DNA from: Enterobacter genomosp. O | Lineage (GTDB): Bacteria > Pseudomonadota > Gammaproteobacteria > Enterobacterales > Enterobacteriaceae | Reading direction: 5' to 3' | Length of the DNA: 64,000 bases | Assembly: GCF_001022965.1 (NCBI RefSeq) | Contig: NZ_LECZ01000027.1 | Location: 930,001 to 994,000, forward strand | Shown: positions 24,996-33,802 of the stretch, one piece after another | How positions within the stretch are numbered: position 1 is the stretch's first letter | Layout of the letters: every line of letters begins with the position of its first letter | Translations under genes and position numbers: made by a program | The notes under the pieces: model-generated | Databases searched by the model: none | What the model saw: the letters and a program-made list of their open reading frames with translations, nothing else | Told to the model about the DNA's origin: nothing

Positions 24996-27116
24996 TTATT
25001 TTTTGGTCACTTTCACCATGCCGCGCCAGTCAAGCGGTGCTACCCCGGCATCGATACGCACCTTGAAGGCGGCACCGTCAACGGTAAAGCCCTGCTGCTG
25101 CTCTAGATACGGCGTATCAATACCGTCCAGATACGCCACTTCGATAGTGTCGCGTCCCTGCGCAGCGGTCAGGTAGTAATCCGTCGGGCTGCTGTCGTCC
25201 AGACGCGCCTCAGAGGCCACCGTCACAAAGTTCTGGATCGGGTTAACGATACCACTGTTGGCATCCGCACCCGGCACGCTTGCTGACTTGATGAGCTGGT
25301 TAGCGCGTGACTCGATAGCCACTGGTGTCAGCATGTAGGCCGGACGAATATTCAGACGGCGATCGCCGGATTTCTGCAGCAGCATCGCCTTACGCGCCGT
25401 ATCCAGGCCTTCGATACTCAAATCGGCGGAGACAAGGTTGCCATGATCGGCATGGAACAGCGGCTTACCGTCGGACATTTTCGGGTTGCTGGTCAGCACC
25501 GCCCACACCAGATCGCCCACGGTGGCACGCGCAGCAAGCCCCATTGCCTGCGGAATACGGGTCAGCATGTCCAGGTCGTCGTTGATGATGGTCTGGCGGT
25601 CAATGCTAAAAAGTTCGCCGTAGGTCGCCAGAGCAATTGGCTCGCCGCGATCCTTGATGGTGACATATTTATATTCCGCCCCAGCGCGAACCTTGCGAAG
25701 CGATGCGAGTGATTCCAGACCGACGCGGTGCGCGGTTTTGAAATCGGTCAGCGTGCCCTTGCGGGTCCACTGTTCGAACGTCTCTGTAGCCTCATCCCAG
25801 CCCATCAGCGCCGCCTTGTGCGCCACATCCATCAGGATATTGCCGAAATCGCTGCTGCTGTGGGTGAACGCCAGCCCGACCATCACCTGTGCCGTACCAG
25901 CTCCGGAGATACCGATGCCGCGATCGACCAGGGAGGCTCGCGCCAGTTCGCGCAGGGTGTAACCGTTGTAAGCGTTATCCTTCTCGGCCTGCGCATAGCC
26001 CGCACGGGTCATGATGGCAGCTCGGATGGAATCACCGACCAGATTACCGTTGCTGGCATACAGGTGGATGGCGCCCGGACCGGCACTCGGGGTGGTACCC
26101 GCCGCCAGCGCCTGCAGCAGTTTGTCGCGGGCCTTTTCGGCGTTGCAGGTGAAGTCGGACAGGCATTCCGCCTTTAGCGTCGCGAAGGCCGGAAACGCCT
26201 CAAATACGGCTGAGACGGAATTCACGCGCTCCGCGTTCGCCGTCTGCATCTGCTGCTGCAGCTGCTGGGCCAGCGCGGTGATGTCGATGTTTGTCATCTG
26301 CGACGCGGGCTGTTGTGGTGCTGGCGGGGTAAGGTTTGCCTGTACCGGCGCGGGCTGCTGTACCGGAGCAGGTTGCTGTGGCTGATTCACCGGAGCTTCG
26401 GCGCGCGGCGCAAAAAGGGATTTAATCTGTTCTGGCATGTTTTGGTAATCCTTCAGTTTATTTTCATTCACACAGGCCGCGGCCTGCAGTTCAGGTTCAA
26501 GCGTATCGGCGAAACCTTTTTCCACCGCCTCGGCACCGTTAAGCCAGGTCTCCGCTTTCAGCATCGCCTCCAGCTCCTCCTGCCCCAGTCCGGTTTTGTT
26601 CATGTAGGCGCTGAGCATCAGGGCTTCATTACGATCAAGCCAGGCGGCGTAATCGCGCATGTCGTCAGAATCCCCGGCGATACCGCCCCACGGTTTGTGG
26701 ACCATAATCCAGGCGTTTTCCGGCATGTGCACCGTGGCGCCGGGCAGACAAATAATCATCGAGGCCATGCTTGCCGCCACGCCGTCCACCCAGATATCCA
26801 CTTTCGCTTTCAGCCGCGACAGGGTGTTGTAGATGGCAAAGCCCTGCATCACATCGCCGCCGGGGCTGTGGATATGCAAATCCACGGCGCTGGCCTCAAA
26901 CACCCCTGCCTCCTTACAGTCGGCGACGAACTGCTGGGCAGTGATGCCCCAGCCGCCGATCACGTCATAGAGGAAGATTTCGACCCGTCCGGCAGCCAGC
27001 GCGCGGATTTCGTACCAGCACTGGCCGTTTGCCGCATCAACACCCGCCAGGCTGGCGTGGGGGTTAATCATCATCGTCCGGCTCACGCCGGGAATTGTCT
27101 GGTTTTGCCGTTGCAT
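24996..27116 (-). CDS. ClpP-like prohead protease / major capsid fusion
   Basis: 706 aa from the ATG at 27116, with AAAGGAG nine bases upstream. Residues 25-205 are a ClpP-fold protease: catalytic Ser in DGVAASMASM and His in MVHKPWGG. A Pro/Gln-rich linker (about 235-275) leads to a scaffold-like coiled segment (ALAQQLQQQMQTANAE), and the C-terminal 350 residues resemble the Mu gpT-type capsid protein (GDLVWAVLTSNPKMSDGKPLFHADHGN). The protease probably removes itself and the scaffold from the capsid domain after prohead assembly. It overlaps the portal gene by 53 bases in another frame. Confidence 0.9.
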   Translation of the reverse strand: MQRQNQTIPGVSRTMMINPHASLAGVDAANGQCWYEIRALAAGRVEIFLYDVIGGWGITAQQFVADCKEAGVFEASAVDLHIHSPGGDVMQGFAIYNTLSRLKAKVDIWVDGVAASMASMIICLPGATVHMPENAWIMVHKPWGGIAGDSDDMRDYAAWLDRNEALMLSAYMNKTGLGQEELEAMLKAETWLNGAEAVEKGFADTLEPELQAAACVNENKLKDYQNMPEQIKSLFAPRAEAPVNQPQQPAPVQQPAPVQANLTPPAPQQPASQMTNIDITALAQQLQQQMQTANAERVNSVSAVFEAFPAFATLKAECLSDFTCNAEKARDKLLQALAAGTTPSAGPGAIHLYASNGNLVGDSIRAAIMTRAGYAQAEKDNAYNGYTLRELARASLVDRGIGISGAGTAQVMVGLAFTHSSSDFGNILMDVAHKAALMGWDEATETFEQWTRKGTLTDFKTAHRVGLESLASLRKVRAGAEYKYVTIKDRGEPIALATYGELFSIDRQTIINDDLDMLTRIPQAMGLAARATVGDLVWAVLTSNPKMSDGKPLFHADHGNLVSADLSIEGLDTARKAMLLQKSGDRRLNIRPAYMLTPVAIESRANQLIKSASVPGADANSGIVNPIQNFVTVASEARLDDSSPTDYYLTAAQGRDTIEVAYLDGIDTPYLEQQQGFTVDGAAFKVRIDAGVAPLDWRGMVKVTKK

Positions 27117-28584
27117 CTGGCATCGCTCCTTTGTCATTGGCGGCGTCGGAATCAAACACCAGCCCGTGTTTACGGTTAAATTCGGTTTCACGCAGTCGCT
27201 GGCGCTTAACCTCCTGAGGGTTTTTCCCCCTGGCCCGCGCCCATTCCGCTTCAGTACCGGCACCGCCACGCACAATGGCTTTCCAGGCGTTCGCCTCTTT
27301 GCCCGGATCAATCCACGGCATCACCGGCCCGAGATAAAGCGCGTTATAAAGAGAATTCGGATCCACATCCGGCGGGACTTCAACGCCGCTCAGCAACGCC
27401 ATCGCCAGCCATGAGCGGTAAACGGGCCGGCTGTGCTGGCCGACAAACCACTGTTGCAGGACGTTGTACCCTTCGAAGCTCTCCACCAGCTCCTGTCGCT
27501 GGGAGCTGTAGGTGCCGTTATAGTCCCGGGCAATGCTGGAATAGCTGCCGCGTGTACCGGCGGCCACAGCCCGCATCTGTCCGTTTCGGAATTCATAGAG
27601 GTGAACATTCGGGCGATTTGACTCCACCATGCCAAGGTCTTCGCCGGGTCGGAGTTCGTCGTAAATCATGCCCGGCGCGATATCGTAGTGACGCTGACCA
27701 CCGGGCGATGAAAACTCACTTTCATCGCCAAGTGACTGTGCATCGCCGCGCTTGATGTAAAAGCCCAGCGCAGCGGCAATACGGGCGGCCACGCGCTCGC
27801 TCTCTTCATAATCCTTGATGTCTGACAGACGGGTAATGACCCCGTGGATCAGGCTGATACCCCGCAACTGGTGCAGTCGCTTGCGCTGTGCCAGGTGAAG
27901 CATGTTGTCAGCAGAGACGGTTTTAAGTTCCGCACTGAACCGCGTCATGTTCGCCGGATGATATTTGTAAACGCGGTACCCGACGGGACGCCCCCAATCG
28001 TTCACAATGATGCCCTGGCGAACCTGCTGACCTGCGGTGCTGTTGAGGTTGAACGGCACAAAATCCGCCTCCAGCATTTCCAGAGAAAATGGTACCGAGG
28101 TGGCATGCTGCAGGCCGGGTACATTTCCTCTGACCAGCTGCGTGAACACTTCCCCGTCGCGCAGAGCAGAACGTAACAGCAGACGTTCAGCCTCCGGGCG
28201 GGTAAACATGCCGGTCACCTCAGGACGCACGGACCACTCAGCCCAGAGCGCTGAGAGCTGCCCGGCAAAATCGGAATGGAGATTTCCCTCCAGATCGAGA
28301 GGCTGGGGCTCAACATGGATACCGTGGGCACCGATAACCCGGTCTTCCATTTTGTCGAACAGGCCGATCACCAGGTCATGATTTTCATCAAGCCACCGGG
28401 CCTGTTCCCGCAGTGACTGACCTGCAGCAAATACCGCGGTGTCCGCTGACTGGCTTTGTTTTTTGGCCTTGTGCAGCCGTGACGGGTTTGCCGCTTCATA
28501 CGCATTGAGCCTTAGGCGGTCCCGTGCACGTGCGGCTGCCCACCCGGGAGAAATTGCCCCCAGTGTTCTTTCAAGAATGCCCAT
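27064..28584 (-). CDS. portal protein (lambda gpB family)
   Basis: 506 aa. The dodecameric portal is the DNA channel and the docking site for terminase and neck. Family segments: MGILERTLGAISPGWAAARA, WLDENHDLVIGLFDKMEDRV, FSLEMLEADFVPFNL. The C-terminus ends in an acidic tail (RREPDDDD). It starts eight bases after gpW. Confidence 0.94.
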   Translation of the reverse strand: MGILERTLGAISPGWAAARARDRLRLNAYEAANPSRLHKAKKQSQSADTAVFAAGQSLREQARWLDENHDLVIGLFDKMEDRVIGAHGIHVEPQPLDLEGNLHSDFAGQLSALWAEWSVRPEVTGMFTRPEAERLLLRSALRDGEVFTQLVRGNVPGLQHATSVPFSLEMLEADFVPFNLNSTAGQQVRQGIIVNDWGRPVGYRVYKYHPANMTRFSAELKTVSADNMLHLAQRKRLHQLRGISLIHGVITRLSDIKDYEESERVAARIAAALGFYIKRGDAQSLGDESEFSSPGGQRHYDIAPGMIYDELRPGEDLGMVESNRPNVHLYEFRNGQMRAVAAGTRGSYSSIARDYNGTYSSQRQELVESFEGYNVLQQWFVGQHSRPVYRSWLAMALLSGVEVPPDVDPNSLYNALYLGPVMPWIDPGKEANAWKAIVRGGAGTEAEWARARGKNPQEVKRQRLRETEFNRKHGLVFDSDAANDKGAMPDATAKPDNSRREPDDDD

Positions 28585-28592
28585 AGAACGCC

Positions 28593-28808
28593 TTACAAAA
28601 AGTTAGCGAGTTTGTACGAACCGCCGCGGCAATTTACCGTCCGCCAGCGCCGTTCCCAGTATTCAAGCTCGTCGCGCAGCGCTTTCGGATCGTGGTTGGT
28701 AATGGCGCGACCGTTAACGCCAGTGAATGAAATGCTCTTGCCGTCAAGCGAGTCCTGGTAGGCCTGACGCACCTTCAGCAGCGTTTTCCAGATATCATCT
28801 TTCGTCAC
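28593..28808 (-). CDS. head completion protein gpW-like
   Basis: 71 aa, length and pattern of lambda gpW (68 aa), which plugs the portal and provides the docking site for FII. Visible are the amphipathic N-terminal helix (MTKDDIWKTLLKVRQAYQD), the beta hairpin region GKSISFTGVNGRAI and the helix ALRDELEYWERRW. It overlaps the terminase by 4 bases and sits between terminase and portal as in lambda. Confidence 0.86.
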   Translation of the reverse strand: MTKDDIWKTLLKVRQAYQDSLDGKSISFTGVNGRAITNHDPKALRDELEYWERRWRTVNCRGGSYKLANFL

Positions 28809-30922
28809 AACCAGCCTCCCTTGCCGGAAGATCCCAGCCAGCTGCCGGAGAGAACTGTGTCCTTTTCAGGTTCAGCCTTAACAGTCGTTTGAACGGGTTT
28901 TGTTTTTTTCACGGTTATCTCCCGGGGGCGTTCCCCTTCAAAAATATTTGGGTTGAGATCCTGTAGCTCTGCCCATGCTGGCGGTTTTTCCCAGTCACGG
29001 ATTTTTTCGTACCCGCGCAGGACCGCCACGGCGTGGGCATAGCAGAACAGGTCAAAGGCTTCATTGGCGCCCTTACCCGGTTTTCGCCATTTGCCGTCAA
29101 CACCGCGTTCTTCGTAGGTCAGTTCCTCGTAGAACCACTCTCCCAGCCAGTCAGGAAAATGGATGTAACCGCCACCGGGGGTTTCGCGGTCCAGATTGTT
29201 GCTGAGCTGGTCCTTAAGCAGGTCGGTCTGCAGCAGATACACCGGCACCTCGCCACGCGCATCAGCACGACGGTCGCTGCGTTCGGTATTGTTCGGGTGG
29301 GTTTTGGTGATAATTTTCTGGCGCTTTGTACTGTCGCCCTTGACCAGGTAAACGCGTTTACCCAGGCCATCGCGCCGGCACTGGCGCCAGAATTTATATG
29401 CGTTGTCCGTCACGCCTTCTTCACCGCCACTGTCGACGGCCATCGCCAGAACCGGCATACGCCGCACCGGGTCAGACTGCAGCGCATAGGTTTTTTCCAG
29501 CACATCGGAGACCAACAGTTGCCAGTCCTCCGGATAGGCACCGGGGTGAACAGGCTCCGCCTCGCCGTGCTCATTGCAGCGTAGCGACTGGCGAATGTTG
29601 TAGCGGTCCACCAGCCAGCGCTCACCGTTTTCGCCATAACCAATAATCTGCACGACGAAACGGCGCTTTTTGCCGCCCTGGACGTCAACGGCCGCCAGCA
29701 GAAAACGCACTTTTGGCGGAACCAGGCGTTTACCGTAATCCTCCGCACGCAGCATCAGCGCATCGGCGCGCCGCTGTTCGCTGGCCGAGCGCGGCAGGTA
29801 TGGCAGCCCCCAGTCGGTGTTGATAACCGCCTTGAGGGTTTCTTCGCTGCCCGTGGCCTCGTACTCCTGCTCAGCGGTCAGCAGCTTATAGACCAGTTGC
29901 GCCCAGGTCTGATACGCAGCTGCTGGGCCTTCCATCCAGAAACTGGCGATACGGGAGCGGCGCGGCTCACCGGAAATATTGCCGTCACGGTCAACACTCT
30001 GACCTTCACGCAGCCAGACCCCCACCCCGTTAAGCTCGCGCTTTTTATCTGCGGTGATAACGCTGCTGCAGTGCGGGCAAAGCAGATGGGCTGACTCGCT
30101 GGCTTTCACCGGATCAGGCTCATCGCGGTAGCCGGTCATCGCCTCCATGGCTGGCTGAAAAAATTCACCACAATGCGGGCACGGCCAGTACCATCGACGG
30201 CGATCGCCGCGGTTGTACAGAGAAAGCGCACCTGTCGTCGGTGGCGCTTCATGAGGAGACTTACGGCGCCATTTGCTGTCGCGAATATCACGTCCCGGAG
30301 AACACTCCACCAGCGTCATCCCGGCGGACATAAACGTCGTGGTACGCTTGGAAGCCAGGGTAAAGCCGTCACCCTCGCCGTCGATGTCCTCAGGGAAGCG
30401 GTCATAATCCGTGAGCGCCACACATTTGAAATCTGACGAGGACATGATGTTGATTGAAGGCCAGCCGATCTTGAGATAGTTACCCGCCAGAAAAGTACGA
30501 TCATGCACGTTATTGTCGTTTCGCAACGGGCTCAGGCGTTTTGCCACCTCAGGACTTACACGGAAGGTTCTGGCCAGTCGCTTTTTTGAGTGCTCGCGGG
30601 CTTTCTCTTCGGTCATCTGAACGACGAGCATATCGGACGGGTCGCAGACGATGTTGTAAACCACCCAGCCATCCACCAGGCCGATCGTTTTCCCCGTTCT
30701 TGCCGGTCCAACAAACACCACCGCATCGTATTCACGCATCGCGAGGCAGTTCATTGGCTCGATCACATAGGGAGCGACAGCAGGGTCCCAAGGTACCGAG
30801 TTACCGGCTCCCATAGGTACGCGCATAAATTTCTGAACCGCCTCCGCCACAGGCATACGGCGCGGGGCTTTGAGAATAGCGGAAGCGTTACGCCTGACTT
30901 CCGCTGCCGTGGCCTGTCGCAT
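28805..30922 (-). CDS. terminase large subunit (GpA family)
   Basis: 705 aa, lambda gpA-type packaging ATPase and nuclease. Walker A VFVGPARTGKT is at about residues 70-80 and a Walker B-like CVALTDYDRFPEDIDGE near 167-183. The zinc-ribbon-like pair WPCPHCGEFF and LLCPHCSSVI spans 244-284. The nuclease half includes LLAAVDVQGGKKRRF. It begins three bases after the small subunit stop. The lambda relationship suggests cos-type packaging. Confidence 0.95.
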   Translation of the reverse strand: MRQATAAEVRRNASAILKAPRRMPVAEAVQKFMRVPMGAGNSVPWDPAVAPYVIEPMNCLAMREYDAVVFVGPARTGKTIGLVDGWVVYNIVCDPSDMLVVQMTEEKAREHSKKRLARTFRVSPEVAKRLSPLRNDNNVHDRTFLAGNYLKIGWPSINIMSSSDFKCVALTDYDRFPEDIDGEGDGFTLASKRTTTFMSAGMTLVECSPGRDIRDSKWRRKSPHEAPPTTGALSLYNRGDRRRWYWPCPHCGEFFQPAMEAMTGYRDEPDPVKASESAHLLCPHCSSVITADKKRELNGVGVWLREGQSVDRDGNISGEPRRSRIASFWMEGPAAAYQTWAQLVYKLLTAEQEYEATGSEETLKAVINTDWGLPYLPRSASEQRRADALMLRAEDYGKRLVPPKVRFLLAAVDVQGGKKRRFVVQIIGYGENGERWLVDRYNIRQSLRCNEHGEAEPVHPGAYPEDWQLLVSDVLEKTYALQSDPVRRMPVLAMAVDSGGEEGVTDNAYKFWRQCRRDGLGKRVYLVKGDSTKRQKIITKTHPNNTERSDRRADARGEVPVYLLQTDLLKDQLSNNLDRETPGGGYIHFPDWLGEWFYEELTYEERGVDGKWRKPGKGANEAFDLFCYAHAVAVLRGYEKIRDWEKPPAWAELQDLNPNIFEGERPREITVKKTKPVQTTVKAEPEKDTVLSGSWLGSSGKGGWL

Positions 30923-30925
30923 GAT

Positions 30926-31429
30926 TTACTCCTCTTCTGGCATATCCTCCTGTTCCGGTGAGTCGGCCTGCTCAACTTTGAGGGCTATCTGATCGCGCAG
31001 ATCGTCAATAACCTGCTGCACCCTGACAACCGCTGCAGGGGTCATGGCGCAATCGCGCTCAAGAATATCGGGTAAAGTTTCCAGTACCTGAACCATCGCT
31101 TTCGCCATGGAAGAAAACTCCCTGGTGACTTCGGAGGCCGGGATCAGCTCCCCTGTTTCCCGCTGAAACTTGAGCCGTTCACGCTCCGACTGAAACCAGG
31201 CTTTGCGATCGGGAGGTAGCATTTTGTCGACATCCACCAGCTCCGACGGTGTGGTGCTAGTCAGCAGCTCCCGCAAAATATCGGCAATGGCATAAAGCTT
31301 AAGTTTCGGATTGCTGCCGGGTGCGGGTTGCACATTTGCCAGCTTGCCTGCGACCGTCTGACGGTGAAGATCGGTAATGGCTGCCAGCTGAGTGATATTC
31401 AGCCGGAAATTTTTCAGTTCGTTATCCAT
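30926..31429 (-). CDS. terminase small subunit (DUF1441/Nu1-like)
   Basis: 167 aa from the ATG at 31429. The N-terminal winged-helix-like part (NITQLAAITDLHRQTVAGKL) fits DNA recognition at the packaging site, followed by an acidic helical C-terminus (ADSPEQEDMPEEE) for contact with the large subunit. An upstream TTG at 31441 is a possible alternative start; neither has a strong ribosome site. Confidence 0.85.
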   Translation of the reverse strand: MDNELKNFRLNITQLAAITDLHRQTVAGKLANVQPAPGSNPKLKLYAIADILRELLTSTTPSELVDVDKMLPPDRKAWFQSERERLKFQRETGELIPASEVTREFSSMAKAMVQVLETLPDILERDCAMTPAAVVRVQQVIDDLRDQIALKVEQADSPEQEDMPEEE

Positions 31430-31702
31430 GATGGTGAACAAAAAATAGGCATTTCGACATCCTGAAAATCATCAGGACTGAAATATCAAGAGGTTAAACG
31501 GATGATGATGAAACCCATAAAATGCAAAAAACTAGACGTTTCCCGCGTGTCGTCGCCCCCTCGGTGTTCCAAATCGCCAGGAGGACCCGTGAAACGTGAA
31601 TAATATCACGCTAATTTTCAGTAGGTTAACTTGAAAAAACCACCAGTAACCACAAGGTAAACAAGGTCACAATGTTGTGGCGTTCTTTTTGGAAATTTGA
31701 CT
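31430..31702. other. intergenic, candidate cos region
   Basis: No gene. The stretch lies just upstream of the small terminase gene, where lambda-type phages keep cos. A GC-rich run in an otherwise AT-rich gap (GTGTCGTCGCCCCCTCGGTG, 31549-31568) is the only local candidate. The right part probably holds the promoter of the forward-strand zinc-ribbon gene. Confidence 0.3.
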
Positions 31703-31921
31703 ATGCACAAAACTGGCATTCCTAACGGAAGCGACACTTCTTCCGGTACTTACCGCTGCGACGACTGTGGCCACGAAATCACCAAGCCATCCAATACCTC
31801 TCTCCAGGTATGTCCGAACAGCAATAAGAAAGACTTCCCGATAAAACACACCAAATTCACCTGGACTTCCCTGAGTGGTCAGGGTGATGCTGAAGCCGAT
31901 CCTTATCCGAACGGCAGGTAA
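31703..31921 (+). CDS. small zinc-ribbon-like protein
   Basis: 72 aa. CDDCGH at about residues 19-24 and one further Cys (LQVCPNSN) suggest an incomplete zinc ribbon. The end is polar (GQGDAEADPYPNGR). It reads against the late genes around it and has its own terminator, so it looks like an independently expressed accessory gene (moron). The ATG at 31703 has GGAA ten bases upstream. Function unknown. Confidence 0.65.
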   Translation: MHKTGIPNGSDTSSGTYRCDDCGHEITKPSNTSLQVCPNSNKKDFPIKHTKFTWTSLSGQGDAEADPYPNGR

Positions 31922-31928
31922 ACTACCA

Positions 31929-31956
31929 AAGGCGTCCATCCGGACGCCTTCTTTAT
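31929..31956 (+). terminator. terminator of the zinc-ribbon gene
   Basis: The perfect stem AAGGCGTCC / GGACGCCTT with a 4-base loop is followed by CTTTAT. It ends the 72-aa gene's transcript before it opposes the late operon. Confidence 0.82.
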
Positions 31957-32005
31957 CTGTCTGCCTTATTTAGCCAGAGAAAACCACCGGACCGCCTGAT
32001 ATGAT

Positions 32006-32179
32006 TCATGCGCCGTATTCTTCCCTCCAGCAGCAGTCCGCGGCATAGATAGATGAAGAAAAGGGAACAACTTCCCAGGAGTTATTCACAGCGATAGTAG
32101 CTATTCCTGCTTTATGAAGAAGTTTACAATCTACCGCAGTAAGCGAAGGGCCGCTTGCCACACAGGCAAAAGTATTCAT
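32006..32179 (-). pseudogene. truncated 5' remnant of a larger phage protein, 57 aa
   Basis: From the ATG at 32179 (GGAG eight bases upstream): MNTFACVASGPSLTAVDCKL, then IATIAVNNSWEVVP, ending YAADCCWREEYGA. The ASGPSLT and TIAVNNSW segments look like the N-terminus of phage proteins of 200 or more residues often labelled norphogenetic or DUF115-like. The frame stops abruptly after the would-be AADxxWW region. Truncation by the deletion that reshaped this area is inferred; a short functional product cannot be excluded. Confidence 0.55.
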
Positions 32180-32201
32180 ATCACACTCCTGCCAAGCTAA
32201 T

Positions 32202-32227
32202 AAAAAAGGCCGCCGAAGCGACCTTTT
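32202..32227 (-). terminator. intrinsic terminator
   Basis: On the reverse strand AAAGGTCGC-TTCG-GCGGCCTTTTTT forms a stem with one mismatch and a T run. It ends the transcript of the 105-aa gene, nine bases after its stop. Confidence 0.75.
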
Positions 32228-32235
32228 AAAACTGT

Positions 32236-32553
32236 TTAGGGCTGTTTAAGCCTTACTGATTTCAGTTCAAGCAATTCCCAATCCTCGCCGGTCTGGAGTT
32301 TCACCTCCTCCAGTTTAACCATATAGGTATGATCTTTTGTGTCGCTAACAAGTACAAGATCCACGGTATCTTGTGCCATTTTCATCAGCTCCGCGACATC
32401 ATTACGGTTAAATTGGTGTCCATTCTTTGAAAAGGTGATGCTTATTCTTCCATCAGACATAGGGGCTGTGTATTCGAAAACAGAAAGCTTACCAAGATTT
32501 ACTTCCTGCCCTTGTCCATAACGAACCCGAACAACTGTATTTTGATCAATCAT
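32236..32553 (-). CDS. hypothetical protein, 105 aa
   Basis: Strong ribosome site (GGAGGG three bases before the ATG). The sequence MIDQNTVVRVRYGQGQEVNL with later KMAQDTVDLVLVSDTKDH and EEVKLQTGEDWELLEL is beta-rich and soluble. No family recognised. It has its own terminator, so it may be expressed in the lysogen as a moron. Confidence 0.7.
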   Translation of the reverse strand: MIDQNTVVRVRYGQGQEVNLGKLSVFEYTAPMSDGRISITFSKNGHQFNRNDVAELMKMAQDTVDLVLVSDTKDHTYMVKLEEVKLQTGEDWELLELKSVRLKQP

Positions 32554-32661
32554 AAACCCTCCTTTTTTGGAAGATTTACATTAGCACAGGTCAAAAGTTA
32601 TTACTGCTGTGTAGCTAACCATTATCAAGCCCACCAGCAGGTGAGCTCTGTAATGATCACT

Positions 32662-32916
32662 TCAAGCATGGATCCAAAGGAATTTCACAATCCCTACGAT
32701 ACTTGCGAGCACGCCAAAACCGAAAATCAATTGCCCACATACCCCGATCACTCCAGATGTGATCGCACCAATGTTTGTCTGTGCATTCTCATTTATGGCC
32801 GCCCCTATTAGGTACATGACCAAACCAATCACGAGAGAGGCAACTATCCAATGTTCTACAGCTAACACTATAATAATACTAATTATTTTATCCAAGCTAC
32901 TGCTATGATCGTGCAT
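32662..32916 (-). CDS. small membrane protein, 84 aa
   Basis: Two or three hydrophobic segments are visible: IISIIIVLAVEHWIVASLVIG and GVCGQLIFGFGVLASIVGIV, with a short polar N-terminus (MHDHSSSLDK). It lies downstream of the spanin genes in the former lysis region. It could be holin-like by topology or a membrane moron; the sequence does not decide. GGAA is seven bases before the ATG. Confidence 0.55.
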   Translation of the reverse strand: MHDHSSSLDKIISIIIVLAVEHWIVASLVIGLVMYLIGAAINENAQTNIGAITSGVIGVCGQLIFGFGVLASIVGIVKFLWIHA

Positions 32917-33004
32917 AATTCATTCCATAAAGGGATCAATATGCACACGATTATAGGGGATTTCTGGTTTCGATTTTATGTAAAAATACTACTGTAATAC
33001 GCAT

Positions 33005-33217
33005 TTAAATATGGCAGTTCGCCTGCCACGCTTTGTTATGCGCCAGGATGTCTTTTTTCGTCTGGCGATCTAGTACATCCCAATCATGAGCGGTTCCGTT
33101 AATGGGTCTAACCCAATCGCAAGCAGTGTCCACTACCTCAACCCTTGCGGGTCCAGTCTGTGCGCAACTCGCGATCAACATCGTTATCAGGCATGTGATT
33201 AACATTCTGCTGTACAT
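33005..33217 (-). CDS. o-spanin Rz1-like lipoprotein
   Basis: 70 aa: signal sequence MYSRMLITCLITMLIASC with a lipobox ending IASC, then a short periplasmic part with two further Cys. Outer-membrane spanins fuse with inner-membrane Rz to disrupt the envelope at lysis. It begins out of frame inside the Rz gene, overlapping its last 80 bases, the classic nested Rz/Rz1 layout. Confidence 0.82.
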   Translation of the reverse strand: MYSRMLITCLITMLIASCAQTGPARVEVVDTACDWVRPINGTAHDWDVLDRQTKKDILAHNKAWQANCHI

Positions 33218-33389
33218 TGCTGGCCTCTTTCGTGACTCCCGCCTTACGTTCTGCCGCGGCAACGGTCGCCGCTGCATTTTCTTCAGTGCGCTGCTGATTG
33301 GCTTTTGCCTTTGCCTTACCGCTAACGCGATTGCTGCCAGCAACAAACACGCTGAACGTGACGGCCATCAGCGCAGCAGAACCGGCCAT
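33138..33389 (-). CDS. i-spanin Rz-like protein, 5' end altered
   Basis: About 83 aa from the in-frame ATG at 33389: a membrane segment (SAALMAVTFSVFVAG) and an Ala/Glu/Lys coiled coil (NAAATVAAAERKAGV), ending RELRTDWTRKG, as in DUF2681-type Rz proteins. Upstream, the frame continues without a stop into glycosyltransferase sequence, so the original Rz start has been lost and the present ATG lies at the junction. Whether it is translated is uncertain because no ribosome site is evident. Confidence 0.7.
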   Translation of the reverse strand: MAGSAALMAVTFSVFVAGSNRVSGKAKAKANQQRTEENAAATVAAAERKAGVTKEASNVQQNVNHMPDNDVDRELRTDWTRKG

Positions 33390-33802
33390 ATCATTCAGCT
33401 TTTTGCTATCGGCCAGATCCAGAAACTGGTAAGCCAAATGCGGCTCAGGTGATTCGATGTAAGGTAGGTGCCAGTCATCAGCGATAGGCCAAGCATCATC
33501 ATCCCACAAAAATAGATGCTCGACCCGGCATCCATCAGAGCTGACAGGCTGGCATTCTTCGAAGCAACAATGTCGAGTGATGTTTCATGGCGAAGCAGCT
33601 GCACGCCGTCAGGTCCTACCGCGGCCGGTTTCGAACCATCATCTACAACGGCCACCATTGCACCGGCTGGCAGGTGCTTCATGTGCTGTTCAAGCGCACG
33701 TTTCAGAACGTCGGCACGCTGATGTGTCGTAATTGCAATGCCGATCCGCGATGAAATTGCGCAGGCGGGTGCATACGGGACACCATCAATAGTGACCTGC
33801 AT
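33390..33802 (-). pseudogene. glycosyltransferase family 2 remnant, frameshifted and fused to Rz
   Basis: A strong ribosome site (GGAGAGG) precedes MQVTIDGVPYAPACAISSR. A GT-A fold start is clear: RIGIAITTHQRADVLKRAL and AVVDDGSKPA. Near 33521-33527 one base appears to be missing: the frame shifts, while the other frame continues the protein with EHLFLWDDDAWPIADDWHL (DxD motif) and PYIESPEPHLAYQFLDLA. The match then ends and Rz begins. Two lesions are therefore seen: a 1-base frameshift and a deletion joining codon ~135 to Rz. Confidence 0.75.

Noticed and set aside
30590..30961. forward frame over the terminase start
   Set aside because: It is a shadow of the terminase genes, with no ribosome site.
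31667..31939. 90-aa reverse frame over the zinc-ribbon gene
   Set aside because: The forward frame has the CxxC motif and a terminator placed after its own stop; the reverse one has neither.
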